Shown here: positions 22,835 through 33,654 of the stretch, one piece after another
How the letters are laid out: each line of letters opens with the position of its first letter
Numbering within the stretch: position 1 is the first letter of the stretch
DNA from: Amaurobius ferox
Lineage: Eukaryota; Arthropoda; Arachnida; Araneae; Amaurobiidae
Direction: 5' to 3'
NCBI GenBank assembly: GCA_951213105.1
Contig: OX578136.1
Location: 73,908,730-73,972,729 of the forward strand
Length of the DNA: 64,000 nt
Notes under the pieces: model-generated
Seen by the model: only the letters and a program-made list of their open reading frames with translations
Databases searched by the model: none
Told to the model about the DNA's origin: nothing
Translations under genes and position numbers: made by a program

Positions 22835-23583
22835 ATTCGTGATAACTAATTCTCACTTTACCTTTATAATCTATATTGATGCAATTATATTGGGTGGTTA
22901 ACATTTTTAATCAATTAATATTTTATTGAAAAATAATTATTTATATAAACACATTTTAAATACTCTCAAATAGCGTATTATATCATTGAATTAAGTATTA
23001 TTTAATAGACTTTTTTTTAAATTTAAAAATTATTATTATTTTATTTTTAAACATTGATCTAAAATATGCGTAATTAAGCTAGATAAATTGCTTGTAGAAA
23101 CACAAATTAAGATGCAAATTTGGATAAATATAAATGTGCTAAATATTCGTATCTTTCTATATTAAAAAAAAGTAGCTGCAGCTACAGCCACCGCTGTTTG
23201 ACAAATTTCGCGTTTCTCAAGTTTCTCTGTCACGTAGCGCAAAATCTATAGCAACATAGAAATATTTAATGTCAAAGTCAAAAGAAGAGTTTTTCAACTG
23301 CGAGTTCGCGTCCTGGTCAGACTAGCAATAGCAAGGACTCGAATTTTTGGTGGCATGTACCTAGTTGAATTTTTCCAAGAAGGAACCTCTTTTTTTTTAA
23401 TTTAGTTAATAAGTTATTCAATTTTTTATGATTCTTTTATGCAACATTTTCGTCTTTACAGTCGAAGATTTAAAACTATTGTTGTCATGAACATTACAAT
23501 TTAATTGTTATATTTCACAACAATTATATGTTTCATTGTTGGAAATATATCGATACTGAAAGCGCAACACAATATTTTGCTAC
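22835..23583. other. AT-rich DNA after the transposase, unassigned
   Basis: The 3' side of the P-like element should lie here, but I could not find a terminal inverted repeat or an 8-bp duplication. A 14-bp palindrome GTAGCTGCAGCTAC occurs at about 23171-23184. Nothing else is recognised. Confidence 0.4.
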
Positions 23584-23644
23584 TGTATTACGAACAAACG
23601 GCAAAACAAACAGTTATGAAATTTTGCCTCTTTTCCGTAATACA
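23584..23644. repeat. Nested inverted repeat (double-stem hairpin)
   Basis: The outer arms TGTATTACG and CGTAATACA (23584-23592, 23636-23644) enclose inner arms GGCAAAA and TTTTGCC (23600-23606, 23622-23628). Both stems are perfect. It lies just before the GC-rich hairpin block and may mark one edge of it. Confidence 0.7.
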
Positions 23645-23664
23645 ATAAGCAATCGTTCTTAAAA

Positions 23665-24275
23665 GCAGGCGGCACGTCATAGATTGCGATGCAGGCTCAG
23701 TAAGCGCCAGGAAGTCGGATACGAAGCCTCCCAACTCAGAAAACGGGTTTCGAGGTAGGTAAGTGTAGCGAGCTGAGAGCTGAAGCTCATAAAATTTTTC
23801 GCAAAACGAGTTAAGATGAGCGTCAGCAAATAAGGTAACGAAGTACCAACTGGTGCATCACGCCAGCGTCGAGCTCCGATTAATGAGCAGCAGGAATGAA
23901 GAGTGGAACGTCAGAAAGGTGAAGAGTAGTACGTACTTTCTGACGTTTTACGAACGTCAGAAAGCACATGACACCTAAGCGGTCGTGTGCGCAAGCCGGC
24001 TTGAAAGAGCTCGCAAAGCGAGCTCCAGGGCTGAAAACTGTCAGTTAACATGGGACGATCCCCAACAGGCGTATTACGTCTGCATAGCAGACGGCACTAA
24101 AGTGCTCACGAAGCGAGCTTAGCCGTTATCTCCAAGAGTAGAAGTTGGAGCACAACCCCCCGAAAATGGACAGCGTTGTGAAAGGCCACTAGCGAGTAGG
24201 AGGCGAAGCCTCACGCCTCGCGAGGCGAATCATGGGGATTGGCGAGCATAGTGAACAGGGGGCGAAACTCCCTAG
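23665..24275. other. GC-rich island densely packed with short perfect hairpins
   Basis: About 610 bp with clearly higher GC than the AT-rich surroundings and no long open frame. Perfect stems include AACGTCAGAAAG with CTTTCTGACGTT (23907-23918, 23936-23947; first arm repeated at 23953-23964), CAAGCCGGCTTG (23992-24003), GAGCTCGC-AAA-GCGAGCTC (24007-24025), GTCTGC-ATA-GCAGAC (24078-24092), GCACT-AA-AGTGC (24094-24105), CTCCAA with TTGGAG (24130-24150), GAGGC-GAA-GCCTC (24200-24212) and GCCTCGCGAGGC (24215-24226). GAA or AAA loops recur; GCGAAGC is known to form an exceptionally stable DNA mini-hairpin. This could be a structured non-coding RNA locus, a piece of a foreign replicon, or an unknown element. 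I do not recognise it. Confidence 0.6.
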
Positions 24276-24280
24276 TAAAT

Positions 24281-24448
24281 GTAATTTAAACTAAATATTT
24301 GTATAAACGCAGATTGAGTTAAATTACTGTATAAATATAAATTGAGCTAAATAATTGAAAAAATGTAAATTGAACTAAATATTTATATAAATGTAAACTG
24401 AGTTAAATATTTGCATAATTATATACTATATTAAATATTTGAATAAAC
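24281..24448. repeat. 28-bp minisatellite, six units
   Basis: Six consecutive 28-bp units of the type GTAAATTGAGTTAAATATTT plus GTATAAAT, each differing by a few bases. It begins five bases after the GC-rich hairpin block. Confidence 0.85.
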
Positions 24449-25600
24449 TTGTACGTTTATAAAAATTTTTTATTTGTATTGTATTTTAATACATGTAAAA
24501 ATGATATTTTAATAAAACCGCGTTATTTAATTATAAACTAATTAAATGGTATTTGTGTTTATTGTTCTGTAATGTATCTAATGTTCAGAATAAAAAAACT
24601 TACAGTAATAACAGTATGAATAATTTGGAAATAGTTCCAACTAAGTTCGAATTTTAAAACTTTACCTAACTATATACCATTGAATCGCATAACGAAACAC
24701 ACAGTTTCGGGCAACTTTGATCTCATCGTTCTGCGTTTTCGACAGCCAATACCATGAGACTAGTTGATGGACCAACCTGTAGTATCTATAAGCCTTGTTA
24801 TTTGTCTATTATTTAAGTAGCAGGCGCTTATTTAGAATCCGGGTAATTCGTTCTAGTTTCTCATATTTTCATTTTTAATACAAAATTCGTTGTTTACTGT
24901 TTAACTATATTGTGTTTTTATGTGATATTACAAAAACAGTGTCTGCATGGCTTGTTGCATTTGAAAAAAAAAAATTAATAGCAACATCTCTGTATCTTGT
25001 TATAATATTTCATTTCTCTAAACTGCCGATAGTTCGTTTCATTGCGGACCATTTACTATTGCAAAACAATAAACAACTGACATAATAATGTTTGAAATGT
25101 GTTTAGAAAAGTAGCCTTTTCAAGCTTTAAAATGATTTATTACCTTTCTTTGTAGCTTTACGGGAAGTAATGTTTGAAAAGTATTCTAAAGAAAGTAAAC
25201 ATGCCCATCTCGGCACTTTTAAATATTTTTTGTGTAGGGCTTTCTCTAAAGTTTTTTTTTTCCTTTTTGCCACATAATATACCTTTTCAAGAAACTACCT
25301 AATATGAACATACGCATTTGAACTAGAGCTTTAATAAGTATTTAAATATATATTTAAAATAATAAAAGACAAATCTTGAAATATTTATTTTCAAAAAAAT
25401 ATTGGCACACATTCATATCACATATTTTGATTCTATCATTCGAAAAAACAAGTTAACAATAAGGTTCATCAAATGTTGCTCATTTTAGCATGGAAATTAT
25501 TGGAGATGGCGCTAAACTCCGGATAACCGTTAAAAGTAAATTTCCAGTTGAAAAAAATGATTCGTTATCAAGAACTAGAAGGTAAGCCCGTCATATGACG
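24449..25600. other. Unassigned AT-rich DNA
   Basis: No gene, RNA or bounded repeat is recognised in this stretch. Confidence 0.4.
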
Positions 25601-25639
25601 GAATTATACATTTGTAAAGCATTGCCTCCCATTTAGCGT

Positions 25640-26040
25640 TATTTTATCAATTTGGCAATATTTAAAAAATCGCTAAGTTTGGATATCCCGCCAAATCTTT
25701 CGCCAAGCATTACGGACGGGCGGAAAAGTGGGTTATTCATATAGTCGTTTGTTATGTTATTTCCAAGATATTAAATTTTCATCAATTAGTCGTCCTTTTC
25801 ATTGATTTAGCTTCAATTTTATCAATTTGGCGACATTTTCTTCAATTTGGCAGGATTTAAAAAGGGTCGCCAAATTGGCGATATGCCACCAAAATTCGTT
25901 ACCAGAATTTTCCCAAGTGTTACAGACGGAGAAATAGGTTATTCTTATAGCAGATTCTTATATTTCCAAGTTGGCGATATTCCGCCAATTTTGACACAAA
26001 AATTTCGTCAAGCGTTACCCAGAGATAGATAGATAAACAG
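25640..26040 (+). repeat. Partial copies of the (CA)n-bearing repeat family (GCCAAATTGGC module)
   Basis: Two to three diverged repeats of a module with CATTGATTTAGC, CAATTTGGC and TCGCCAAATTGGCGA (an odd palindrome at about 25866-25880). The same module is found at 28300-28460 and, inverted, at about 63690-63760. The open frame across it follows the repeat and is not a gene. Confidence 0.65.
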
Positions 26041-26640
26041 ACAGATAAATCAAGGTGTTTATACGATAAATATCAATTAAACAAAAAGGTGACACATTGG
26101 CTAACATCATGGTTGCTGATAATTTTTACTGCTTCTTTAAGGCTTCTTCTTCAAATCAGGTTACGCATTTAGTATCTCAAGGATAACACTTTACACGTTT
26201 ATTTTTCTTTCCTTTGGCACGTCTTGTGTTGAAAAATAAATGTTACTGAAAGATAAATTTTGACCTCTTTCTTTTTTTCCTCCTACAATGAGAGCAAAAA
26301 TGTTAAAAAAAATTAAAAACAAAATGATGTAAGGCGTTACTTTAAAACAGCTAAATGGTACACGTTATGAAATTTTTAGGGATATTTACGCAGCGTGTTA
26401 CGAAATTATTAGGGTCATTTCTAATTTTGGATAATTTACAAAACAAACATTAACCAAAAGCACATTTTTGTTCACTAATAAATTATAAATTAGGTACTTA
26501 CTTGCAATTACTAAAAGACTAAAAGCTATATACACATATGTGTTTTTTTATCAATTGAAAAAAAAATGATACACTGCGCGGAAAAAAAATAATAATTGCA
26601 TATTACTGATCACAATTCGCTAACTTTAAGACCCCTACAT
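26041..26640. other. Unassigned AT-rich DNA
   Basis: Nothing recognised apart from poly-A and poly-T runs. Confidence 0.4.
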
Positions 26641-26699
26641 CTAAATGTGTCTGATATCTTTTGAATTTTTTTTTCTTTCGAAACATTTCTATATAATTT

Positions 26700-28090
26700 T
26701 AATTGATTTAGCATTAATTTTCTTTTGATTTAGAGCGAATTTATTATCAAATTAATATTTCTTTTGAATCAGTATTAATATTCTATTGAATTGTAATAAA
26801 AGTTCTGCTGAATCAGAATTAAATAATTAATATTTTTTAATTAGAGCTTATATTTTCTACAGACTTTTTACTTAGTAGAAAATTTTACTTTACAGAATTT
26901 TTAATTAGTAGAAAACTAACAATTGAGATAATTAAAAGTAGAATTAGAACTAATTTATGATAAATTAGAAATATTTTTTTATTGAATTAGAATTAATTTA
27001 TGATAAATTAGAATTATTTTTCTATTGAATTAGAATTAATTTATGATAAATTAGAATTAATTTTCTATTGAATTATAAAACATTTTATTGTTGAATAAAG
27101 AAAAAAGATATGAAAACTAATTTTCTTTTACTGAATTATAATATTAAAAATATTCTGTTGAATTAGAATTAAAAAAATTTCTTTTGAATTTAAACAAACT
27201 TTATTTTAGACTGGAATTAATTTAAAGTAGAATTAATTTTATATTAAATTGTACTAAATATTCTGATGAATCAGAAATAAAAAATTAATACTTTTTATTC
27301 CAACTAATTTACTATGAAATTTTAATTAATTTCTAATATGTAAGAATTAAATGTCTATGGAAGTAGAATTAATTTCCTGTTAAATTAGAACTAATTTTCT
27401 ATTAAATAAGAACTTTTTTCTATTGAACTGCAATTACTTTTCTATCAAGTTATAAAAAAAATATTCTGTTGAATTAGATCTAAAGAATTAAGTTCTTTTA
27501 ATTAGAACCATAATTTTCTGCTGAATAAGAATTAATTTCAAATAAGCAGAAAACTAGAATTAGAGTTAATATCAATAGAATTAGAATTAATTTATAATAA
27601 ACTAGAATTCCCTTTCTATAGAATTAAAATTATTTTTCTATTGAATTACAATTAATTTTTTGTTGAATTATAGCAAATTTTCTGTTCAATAAAAAGAAAT
27701 TATTAAAAAAAAATTATATTTAGATGAAAAATAATCTTCTCTTGCATTAGAAATATTTTTTAATTAGAAATATTTTCAATTGAACTCTAATAAATATTAT
27801 GTTGAATAAAAATCAGATAAATATTTTTTTTAATTAAAACTAATTTTCTATTGAATTATAGTTAACTTTTTATTAAATTATAATAGTAAACTATAATAGT
27901 ATACTCTGTTGACTTATAATTAAAGAATTAGTTTTCTTTAGAATTAAAAAAAACCTGCTAATGAACTAGAAATAATTTCTATTTAATTATAATTAACTTT
28001 CTGTCAAATTATAATTGTCAATTAAATTTAAATTAATTTCCTGTCGAATAATAGCTAATGGTCTTTTAAATTTAAATTAATTTACTACTA
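26700..28090. repeat. Degenerate AT-rich satellite
   Basis: About 1.4 kb built from imperfect repeats of the motif TTGAATTAGAATTAATTT with TCTA/TTCT spacers. The best-preserved stretch, about 26955-27070, has units of roughly 50 bp. It is almost free of G and C. No coding capacity. Confidence 0.75.
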
Positions 28091-28164
28091 ATAAAATAGG
28101 TACAATAAATAAGGTAATACAGGTACACATCAACTAATTAAACTTTAAAATCAAAGACAACCAA

Positions 28165-28962
28165 AAAAAAATCTGATGTGGGCAACACATGACTTTCCTT
28201 ATATAATGTACTGAATTTACTACTTTTACAGTAAAAAAATAGGTTTTTCTTATAGTAGATATTTATATTCTTTCCAAGATATTGAATTTTCGAGTATTAG
28301 TCGTCATTTCCATTGATTTAGCGTCATTTTCATTCATTTGGAGAGATTTTCGTCAATTTGGCAACATTTCAAAAATTCGCCAAGTTGGCGACATTCCGCC
28401 AAATTCTTCGCCAAAATCTCGCCAATAATTATGGACGAAGAAATAAGTTATTCTTACAACAGACAAATGACTATTGGCGTTCAAATACAAACGTATTACT
28501 CAAAGTATCTTTTTTCATGAATGGAACGAGCTAGATCCACGAGAATGATGTCACCCAATTTATCGTATGGTATTACATATGAAAAGTGAACATGTTTCTC
28601 AATAGGAAATATTTTTTTTTTATTTTATGACTTTTTGATAATTTTTTTAAAAAATGTGCAATATCTCGAGAACGGTTCATGTTAGCGTTCTAAAATTTAT
28701 GTCAATCGTTTTCTAATGAAAAATTACATAAGAAATGTCTATTTGCGTAACTTTATTAGTGGTTTTGATTTTTTGACGATTTTTTCAAAATTTCATTCGA
28801 AAATTTAGGGGCGTTCTGAACATTCGATTGCGAATAAAAACAATAGGCTTCCAGTGTTTATGGATTGTGATTTTTGTACCAAATTTGGTTCGAATCGGTC
28901 CATTCGTTCGTCAGTTATCGTCTCCACAGACTCACTGACACACACACACACACACACACATA

Positions 28963-29008
<46 letters not shown>

Positions 29009-29145
29009 TCACTTCAAAAATGTTTGATTCGTGATCAGGGATGCTTGAAACGTGTTCTCCCGTCGAAAACTCGAATTCGAATTTTCGACCCCGTCACAAT
29101 ACTTTCCTTATACATTATGTATATAAGGAAAGTAATAGGTTTAAA
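28165..29145 (+). repeat. (CA)n-bearing ~1-kb repeat family, most complete copy
   Basis: Begins near TGATGTGGGCAACACATGAC and ACTTTCCTTATAT. Continues through the TCGCCAAGTTGGCGA palindrome (about 28377-28391), a conserved stretch with GAACGAGCTAGATCCACGAG, then a (CA)n tract and GACATCACTTCAAAAATG. Ends with a hairpin made by TACTTTCCTTATA and TATATAAGGAAAGTA (about 29098-29135). The same order is seen inverted at 63290-64000 and in a diverged copy at 35990-36525. It is interspersed and non-coding; its class is unknown. Confidence 0.7.
28934..29006. repeat. (CA)n microsatellite
   Basis: Two pure CA runs separated by ATACTTTC, lying at a fixed position inside the repeat family. The open frames on both strands here, rich in Thr-His or Cys-Val, come from the microsatellite. 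Confidence 0.95.
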
Positions 29146-29289
29146 AGTCCTTTAATAAAATATTATTTCCTCAATGTACAAAATTATACGACCAAAGCGC
29201 TTTCAGGCATCATCACTATGCCCTTCAGAAGTGAAAATACGGTGCAAACAAGTGCTTACATGTAGGCCATAACTGCCAGGCAAAATTTA

Positions 29290-29523
29290 CATATCATCAA
29301 TTTACCTTTCTACTTTTTTTTTTTACAATTTTTAAAAACAATGCATTTAAAATATAAATAATTATAAAATACATATTACAATAAAGTTATAGATTCATAA
29401 CCAAAATGAATGTCGTCAGAACACAAATTACAGCAATTACTAAATTTTCAGAAGATCACATAAAGGTTTGACACGTAGGGAGTCGAGAACGAGTCGCCAA
29501 GCATAACTAAGGGTCTGAGTCGG
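29290..29523 (-). pseudogene. Penelope-like element, inverted C-terminal tail
   Basis: Read on the minus strand, the stretch TQTLSYAWRLVLDSLRVKPL matches, with changes, the tail SYAWRPVLNSMLVKPLHS found on the plus strand at about 31460-31520. It is therefore a 3' fragment of a Penelope-like element lying head-to-head with the plus-strand fragment that starts near 29630. Inverted partial copies are a common outcome of Penelope insertion. Confidence 0.6.
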
Positions 29524-29629
29524 CTTGATCATGCGGCCACTTATCCTTTCGAGTTTATTTATAAAATATTTTCCCATATTCGCCATAATTTTATTCATCC
29601 AAATGCTAACCTTGTTCCCGTTTATGATC

Positions 29630-30007
29630 TTATGCCGTATAACTCTAGTCTTCCGTATCACCCAGCTATTTTTCCAGTTTCAGCCAGCTTATCCGACCAT
29701 TACTGCGTTATTTAATCGCATCCGTTCGGATAAATATAAGAATAATAACTTTAAGTGTCAGGCTGGGGTGTACGTTGTCCCCCTTTTATCTCCAGATAAT
29801 TACTTTAAATTCTATATTGGCAGTACTAAACGTACTGTCAGTATTCGTTAAGCTGAACATGCTCGTGAGGCTAAAAATGGTAAACTGTTCACGGCTCTTG
29901 CCCAGTATGTTATTAACGATAATTTTCATCCCATGTTTGATAAAACTTTTCTTTTAATCAGTTGCAATAACCCCCGTAATATTTTACTCTATGAATCCCT
30001 TTTTACT
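29630..30007 (+). pseudogene. Penelope-like element fragment 1 with GIY-YIG endonuclease domain
   Basis: The plus strand encodes TALFNRIRSDKYKNN, then CQAGVYVVP and FYIGSTKRTVSIR, a stop, then AEHAREAKNGKLFTALAQY. GVY and YIG about 20 residues apart, followed by the conserved Arg and the AEH block, are the GIY-YIG nuclease signature that Penelope-like retroelements carry C-terminal to their reverse transcriptase. No reverse transcriptase is present, so the copy is 5'-truncated as usual for target-primed insertion. It carries one in-frame stop (about 29849) and is cut after YESLFTN by the inverted hairpin-ended repeat. Confidence 0.8.
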
Positions 30008-30985
30008 AACACTTTACAACATAGTTGAAAAGTGTTTATGACTTTGTTCATTCTGTCTGTCTGTCTATCTGTTCGTTAGCACGATAACTGCCATAAAAAT
30101 GATTAATGACATTTTAGTATGTTGTTTAGAAGGTCTGTGGGATCTATGGGAATATAAATGAATAATATAACCCAATTAATTTTGGATTGAACCAGGGTTG
30201 AAAAAATGAAATACATTGAACCCTATGGGACCTAATTTTTCAAACATTTTTTAAGCAAATTTAAAATTCACATATTGATTCGAAAGTTTTACGAAATATT
30301 CAAATTTTCCTATAAAATATATAAAATAATTTTCAGCAAAATATATTCAGTAGTTTTTTAAATAAAAATTAAAATAGTAATTAAACCCTTTATATGAAGA
30401 GATCACGGGACCATTATATGAAGAGATCACGTGATCCACTTCAAAATAAAATATATCATCCATCTTGTGTCAAAATCGTGATATTTAAAATTCTTTTTAA
30501 TTTATATTTAGCGTCGTATCCGTCCTAAAACCGCTTTATTTTTGCTTAATTTCTGTGCATCTGTATTCTGAAACAGCGCAATTACAATACATTTGAGTTT
30601 AAATGATCATCCAACATTGATTATTTCTACAACGAAATCTAATTTTCACTTATGGAGAATGTACAGATTAGGCTGTAAGATGAGTTGAGTAAGAATTGCT
30701 GAATTTCTTTAATTATTTTGCTCAGGAGTCTGCAATATAGATGATATGAATGAAACATTCATTGATTTTACATAGAAAAGCAGACAAATTAATGGCAAAC
30801 TTCTTCAATTAAGATTTATGCATCGAGTTAAATTACTTTTACCTCCATGGTTTTAAGTTTTTAAGTAGAATTAATTACTGTAGTACTGTGATGAATGAAA
30901 TAAAAATGTATGAATGCAATATTTACTGCTTTTACACAGAGAGCCAGGCGATTTATATATCGATGACGTCATTTGAGCAGAAAAT
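30008..30985 (-). mobile_element. Hairpin-ended repeat family, copy 3 (inverted)
   Basis: The reverse complement of copy 1, starting at its 3' hairpin (AACACTTTACAAC, with GTTGAAAAGTGTT) and TCTG microsatellite. It extends back to the segment with GATGACGTCATTTGA, then stops where the second Penelope fragment starts. The 5' terminal ~350 bp are missing. It sits inside the first Penelope-like fragment. Confidence 0.7.
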
Positions 30986-31890
30986 CTTCGGATGATACGG
31001 AAGACTAGATTTATACGGCATACGGTAAACAACAGCAACAAGAAAATAAATCTAGTCTTCCGTATCAGCCGAAGATTTTCCATCCCCTCCTTCAATTTTG
31101 CCATGAATTTAAATTTAAACCTGCTCACTTTAATATTACAACCTTATTCAATCGCATTCGTACGGATAAATTTAGAGGTAGAGATAACTTTAAAAGCCAT
31201 GCTAGAGTGTATGTTGTACCCCCTTTTAACTCCTGATATTGACTACAAGTTTTATATTAGTAGTACTAAACGGACTTTTAGTATCCGCTTAGCTGAACAT
31301 GCTCGTGACGTCAAGAATGGTAAACTTTCTACGGCTCTTGACCAATGTGTTGTTAATGATAACTTTCGGTTCGTTGCAATAACCCTCGTAATATTCTTCT
31401 TTATGAATCCCTGTTTATTTATATGTACCGTGATTCCATTTGTAATTCTGATCCTGTGCAAAATTTAAGTTACGCTTGGCGACCCGTTCTCAACTCTATG
31501 CTTGTCAAACCTCTACACAGTTGACGTATCATTTTAATGTAATTTATGCTTGGCTGAAATTTGAGCATGTTTCATTGCCTTTTCCTTTATATTTGTATTT
31601 AATACTTGTTTAAATTTTAAATCTCCCGTTTATAACACTTTTTATTGTAATTTTGTAATTGTTTAATCTTTAATAGCTTGTTTATAATACCATTTAATTG
31701 TCATTATTTCGTAGCTGATTTATGCAAATTTTGTCTGCCGATTTGGTCTATATAAAAGCTGTTTCCACGGTAATTTTTCATATAGCCACTGATGAAGAGT
31801 ATTGTGATGCCAGAAAGCCCTCTGGCCTTTTAATATTTGTAAGTCTTATAGGATGGATTTATTTGATTAAATGGCCTTTTTATCTATGAT
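30986..31890 (+). pseudogene. Penelope-like element fragment 2 (degenerate GIY-YIG domain and 3' tail)
   Basis: The coding part runs from about 31060 to 31520 in broken frames: TTLFNRIRTDKF, then ARVYVVP, then after a frameshift KFYISSTKRTFSIRLAEHA, and finally SYAWRPVLNSMLVKPLHS. Both signature motifs are damaged (GVY to RVY, YIG to YIS), so the nuclease is inactive. The 3' untranslated part includes ACTGATGAAG and the small hairpin GCCAG...CTGGC (about 31809-31830). A ~30-bp inverted repeat flanks a short loop at 30972-31076 (AATCTTCGG...TAGATTTAT and its complement), again suggesting an inverted partial duplication at the 5' junction. Confidence 0.75.
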
Positions 31891-32861
31891 TTGCGTCTTT
31901 AATTCATGCTTAAATATTGAAGTAGACGTGATACCACTTTAATTATGTTCCGCATTTACAAAATATTATGGCGCATGAATTTTTACGATTATAATACACT
32001 CTTAAGATTAAAATTTCCACCCTGTAAAAGTACATGGAAACAATAAAATTACATCCGGATAAACTCAAAAAACATAAAACGATCTTGTTCGGAAACCTGA
32101 GAATTTCGTAGTAAAGAGCATAATCGTAAGAGTGTTTAAATCACAAAAAAATTCGTTATTTCCGGCATGATGTAAATTGAACACATATTCATCTCAATTA
32201 CTGTGCTCACGCGATTTAAGAAAAGTACTGTAATCAACCATCAAATGTAATATTTAGTAAACGTGATTTTAAAATAAACTTTAAAGGGGAAAATCTCAGA
32301 GTTTAAGTTTGCTTAACCATGAAAAAAAAAAAAAATACTTCCTGTAATTATCGTCATGCACGACATGCAGTTATTACGTGTTTGTTGTACTTTTTCCGAA
32401 AACTTTGCCTGGTAATGATCTTTAACTGAACAGAAAAGGCGAACAAATATCTAGGTAGTAGGAAACTCTTTTCTGTTTTGTTTTTCCAAAAACGCTGAAA
32501 CACTGCTGTTGAAAAAACTAAATTTATATAATATTTACGTATAAATACAACATATAAGAAAATTTAAGAGTCAACAGGTTTCGAAGGTAAAAAAGAACAG
32601 TCTTCTTTTTCAGGAAAATCAAGAAGAGCAACTTCAAGCAAGTTCGGCATATGCAGTAGAATAGTACATGTGGCTGGAGGTACGAAAACAGTTGCCATCG
32701 CCGCAGATATAAATGAAAGAAAACCAAGGAGGCAGAAAATCGAGAGACAAGATATTATGAATTAGCGATAAAAACCACGGAAAATAGAAAGAATAGAAGA
32801 AAATAGAGAATAGAAGAAAGAAATCAAGTTGGTAAAAGAACCGATAGCAGAGTGAATAGAA
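31891..32861. other. Unassigned AT-rich DNA
   Basis: No gene or bounded repeat is recognised. The Phe/Leu-rich minus-strand frames at 32524-32879 lack any known motif and look like base-composition artefacts. Confidence 0.4.
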
Positions 32862-33275
32862 ACAAGAAAGATCAATCATGCATAAAGCATTGATTATTAA
32901 ACACTTTCCAACTGAAATGCAATTTTATTTAAACATCCCTAAAATACGATACATTCAGCGGTGATATTTTTAAAATTATCATAATGATATAATAATTTAT
33001 TATATTTGAATACTTCATCGAAAACAAATGAACTTTATTCCAATAACGTCATTGAAATATAAATCGCCTGGCTCTCTATATAAAAGTAGTGAATATTTCA
33101 TTCATAAATTTTTTTCCATTCCTTTCATTCAGCAAAGATATTTTTAAAATTATTACAATACTAGAATAGTTTATTTTACTTAAAAACTTCAAACCATTGG
33201 GGGTAAAATTACTTTCTAACTCCATGCTTAAAACTTCATCGAAAAAGCAATACTATAGAATCATCTGCTTCTCTG

Positions 33276-33654
33276 TTGTTGAGACCCAGACCGTCCGACC
33301 TACCAGAAAGGTGTAAGGTAACTGTATGGACGGCCGGGAAGTGCCACCCAATTTAGACCGGAACCCAGTGGGGGAGGCATCCACAGGGACCGTACCCTCC
33401 TTCCCCTACCACCAACCTCTCGGAAGGACTTACGGACCCACATGTTTAACGTGATCGTACTCCGCATGAACACGGCGGCAATTGTAGTAGCGTGCAAATC
33501 TAGCGCGCAAACCACGGGGATACCGCATCCGAGATGGCCAACAGCACGCGGTGTTCCGAGGTGGTCACCCACCAAGTACTGACCGCGCCCGATGCTGCTT
33601 GACTTCGGTGATCTAACGAGAACCGGTGTTTTCAGCACGGTACGGCCGTTGGCC
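33276..33654 (-). mobile_element. 5S-headed SINE (minus strand) with 14-bp target duplication
   Basis: A 379-bp SINE flanked by perfect 14-bp duplications CATCTGCTTCTCTG (33262-33275 and 33655-33668). Read on the minus strand it has a full 119-nt 5S rRNA-like head, then a remnant of a tRNA-derived head (GCGGTATCCCCGTGGTTTGC) lacking the B box. A body with CATGTTTAACGTGATCG on the plus strand follows, and a tail ending CTCAACAA. It is nearly identical to the copy at 47777, so the insertion is young. Transcription would be by RNA polymerase III from the internal 5S promoter; mobilisation would need a LINE partner not visible here. Confidence 0.88.
33536..33654 (-). rRNA. 5S rRNA-derived head of the SINE
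   Basis: A 119-nt sequence collinear with an animal 5S rRNA. It has the paired ends GGCCAACGG / CTGTTGGCC, the AAGCAGCATCGGGCGCGG stretch of the A box and the GGTGGGTGACCACCTCGGAA stretch covering the C box. It differs by about one base from the head at 47778. The fused downstream body and the target duplication show it belongs to a retroposon and is not a 5S gene of an rDNA array. Confidence 0.85.

Noticed and set aside
28805..29155. Open frames rich in Cys-Val or Thr-His
   Set aside because: They are translations of the (CA)n microsatellite.
30992..31468. A continuous 158-codon protein
   Set aside because: The first third covers an inverted repeat, and the rest is a frameshifted GIY-YIG remnant with damaged motifs. 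It is a pseudogene, not an intact gene.
31795..31835. Hammerhead ribozyme core (CTGATGA ... GAAA) in the Penelope-like 3' tail
   Set aside because: The bases between CTGATGA and GAAA cannot form the required stem II, so the match is only to short consensus words.
33300..33638. 112-codon minus-strand frame, and equivalent frames at 47857-48431
   Set aside because: They run through SINE bodies and the 5S head; the same translation appears in each SINE copy.
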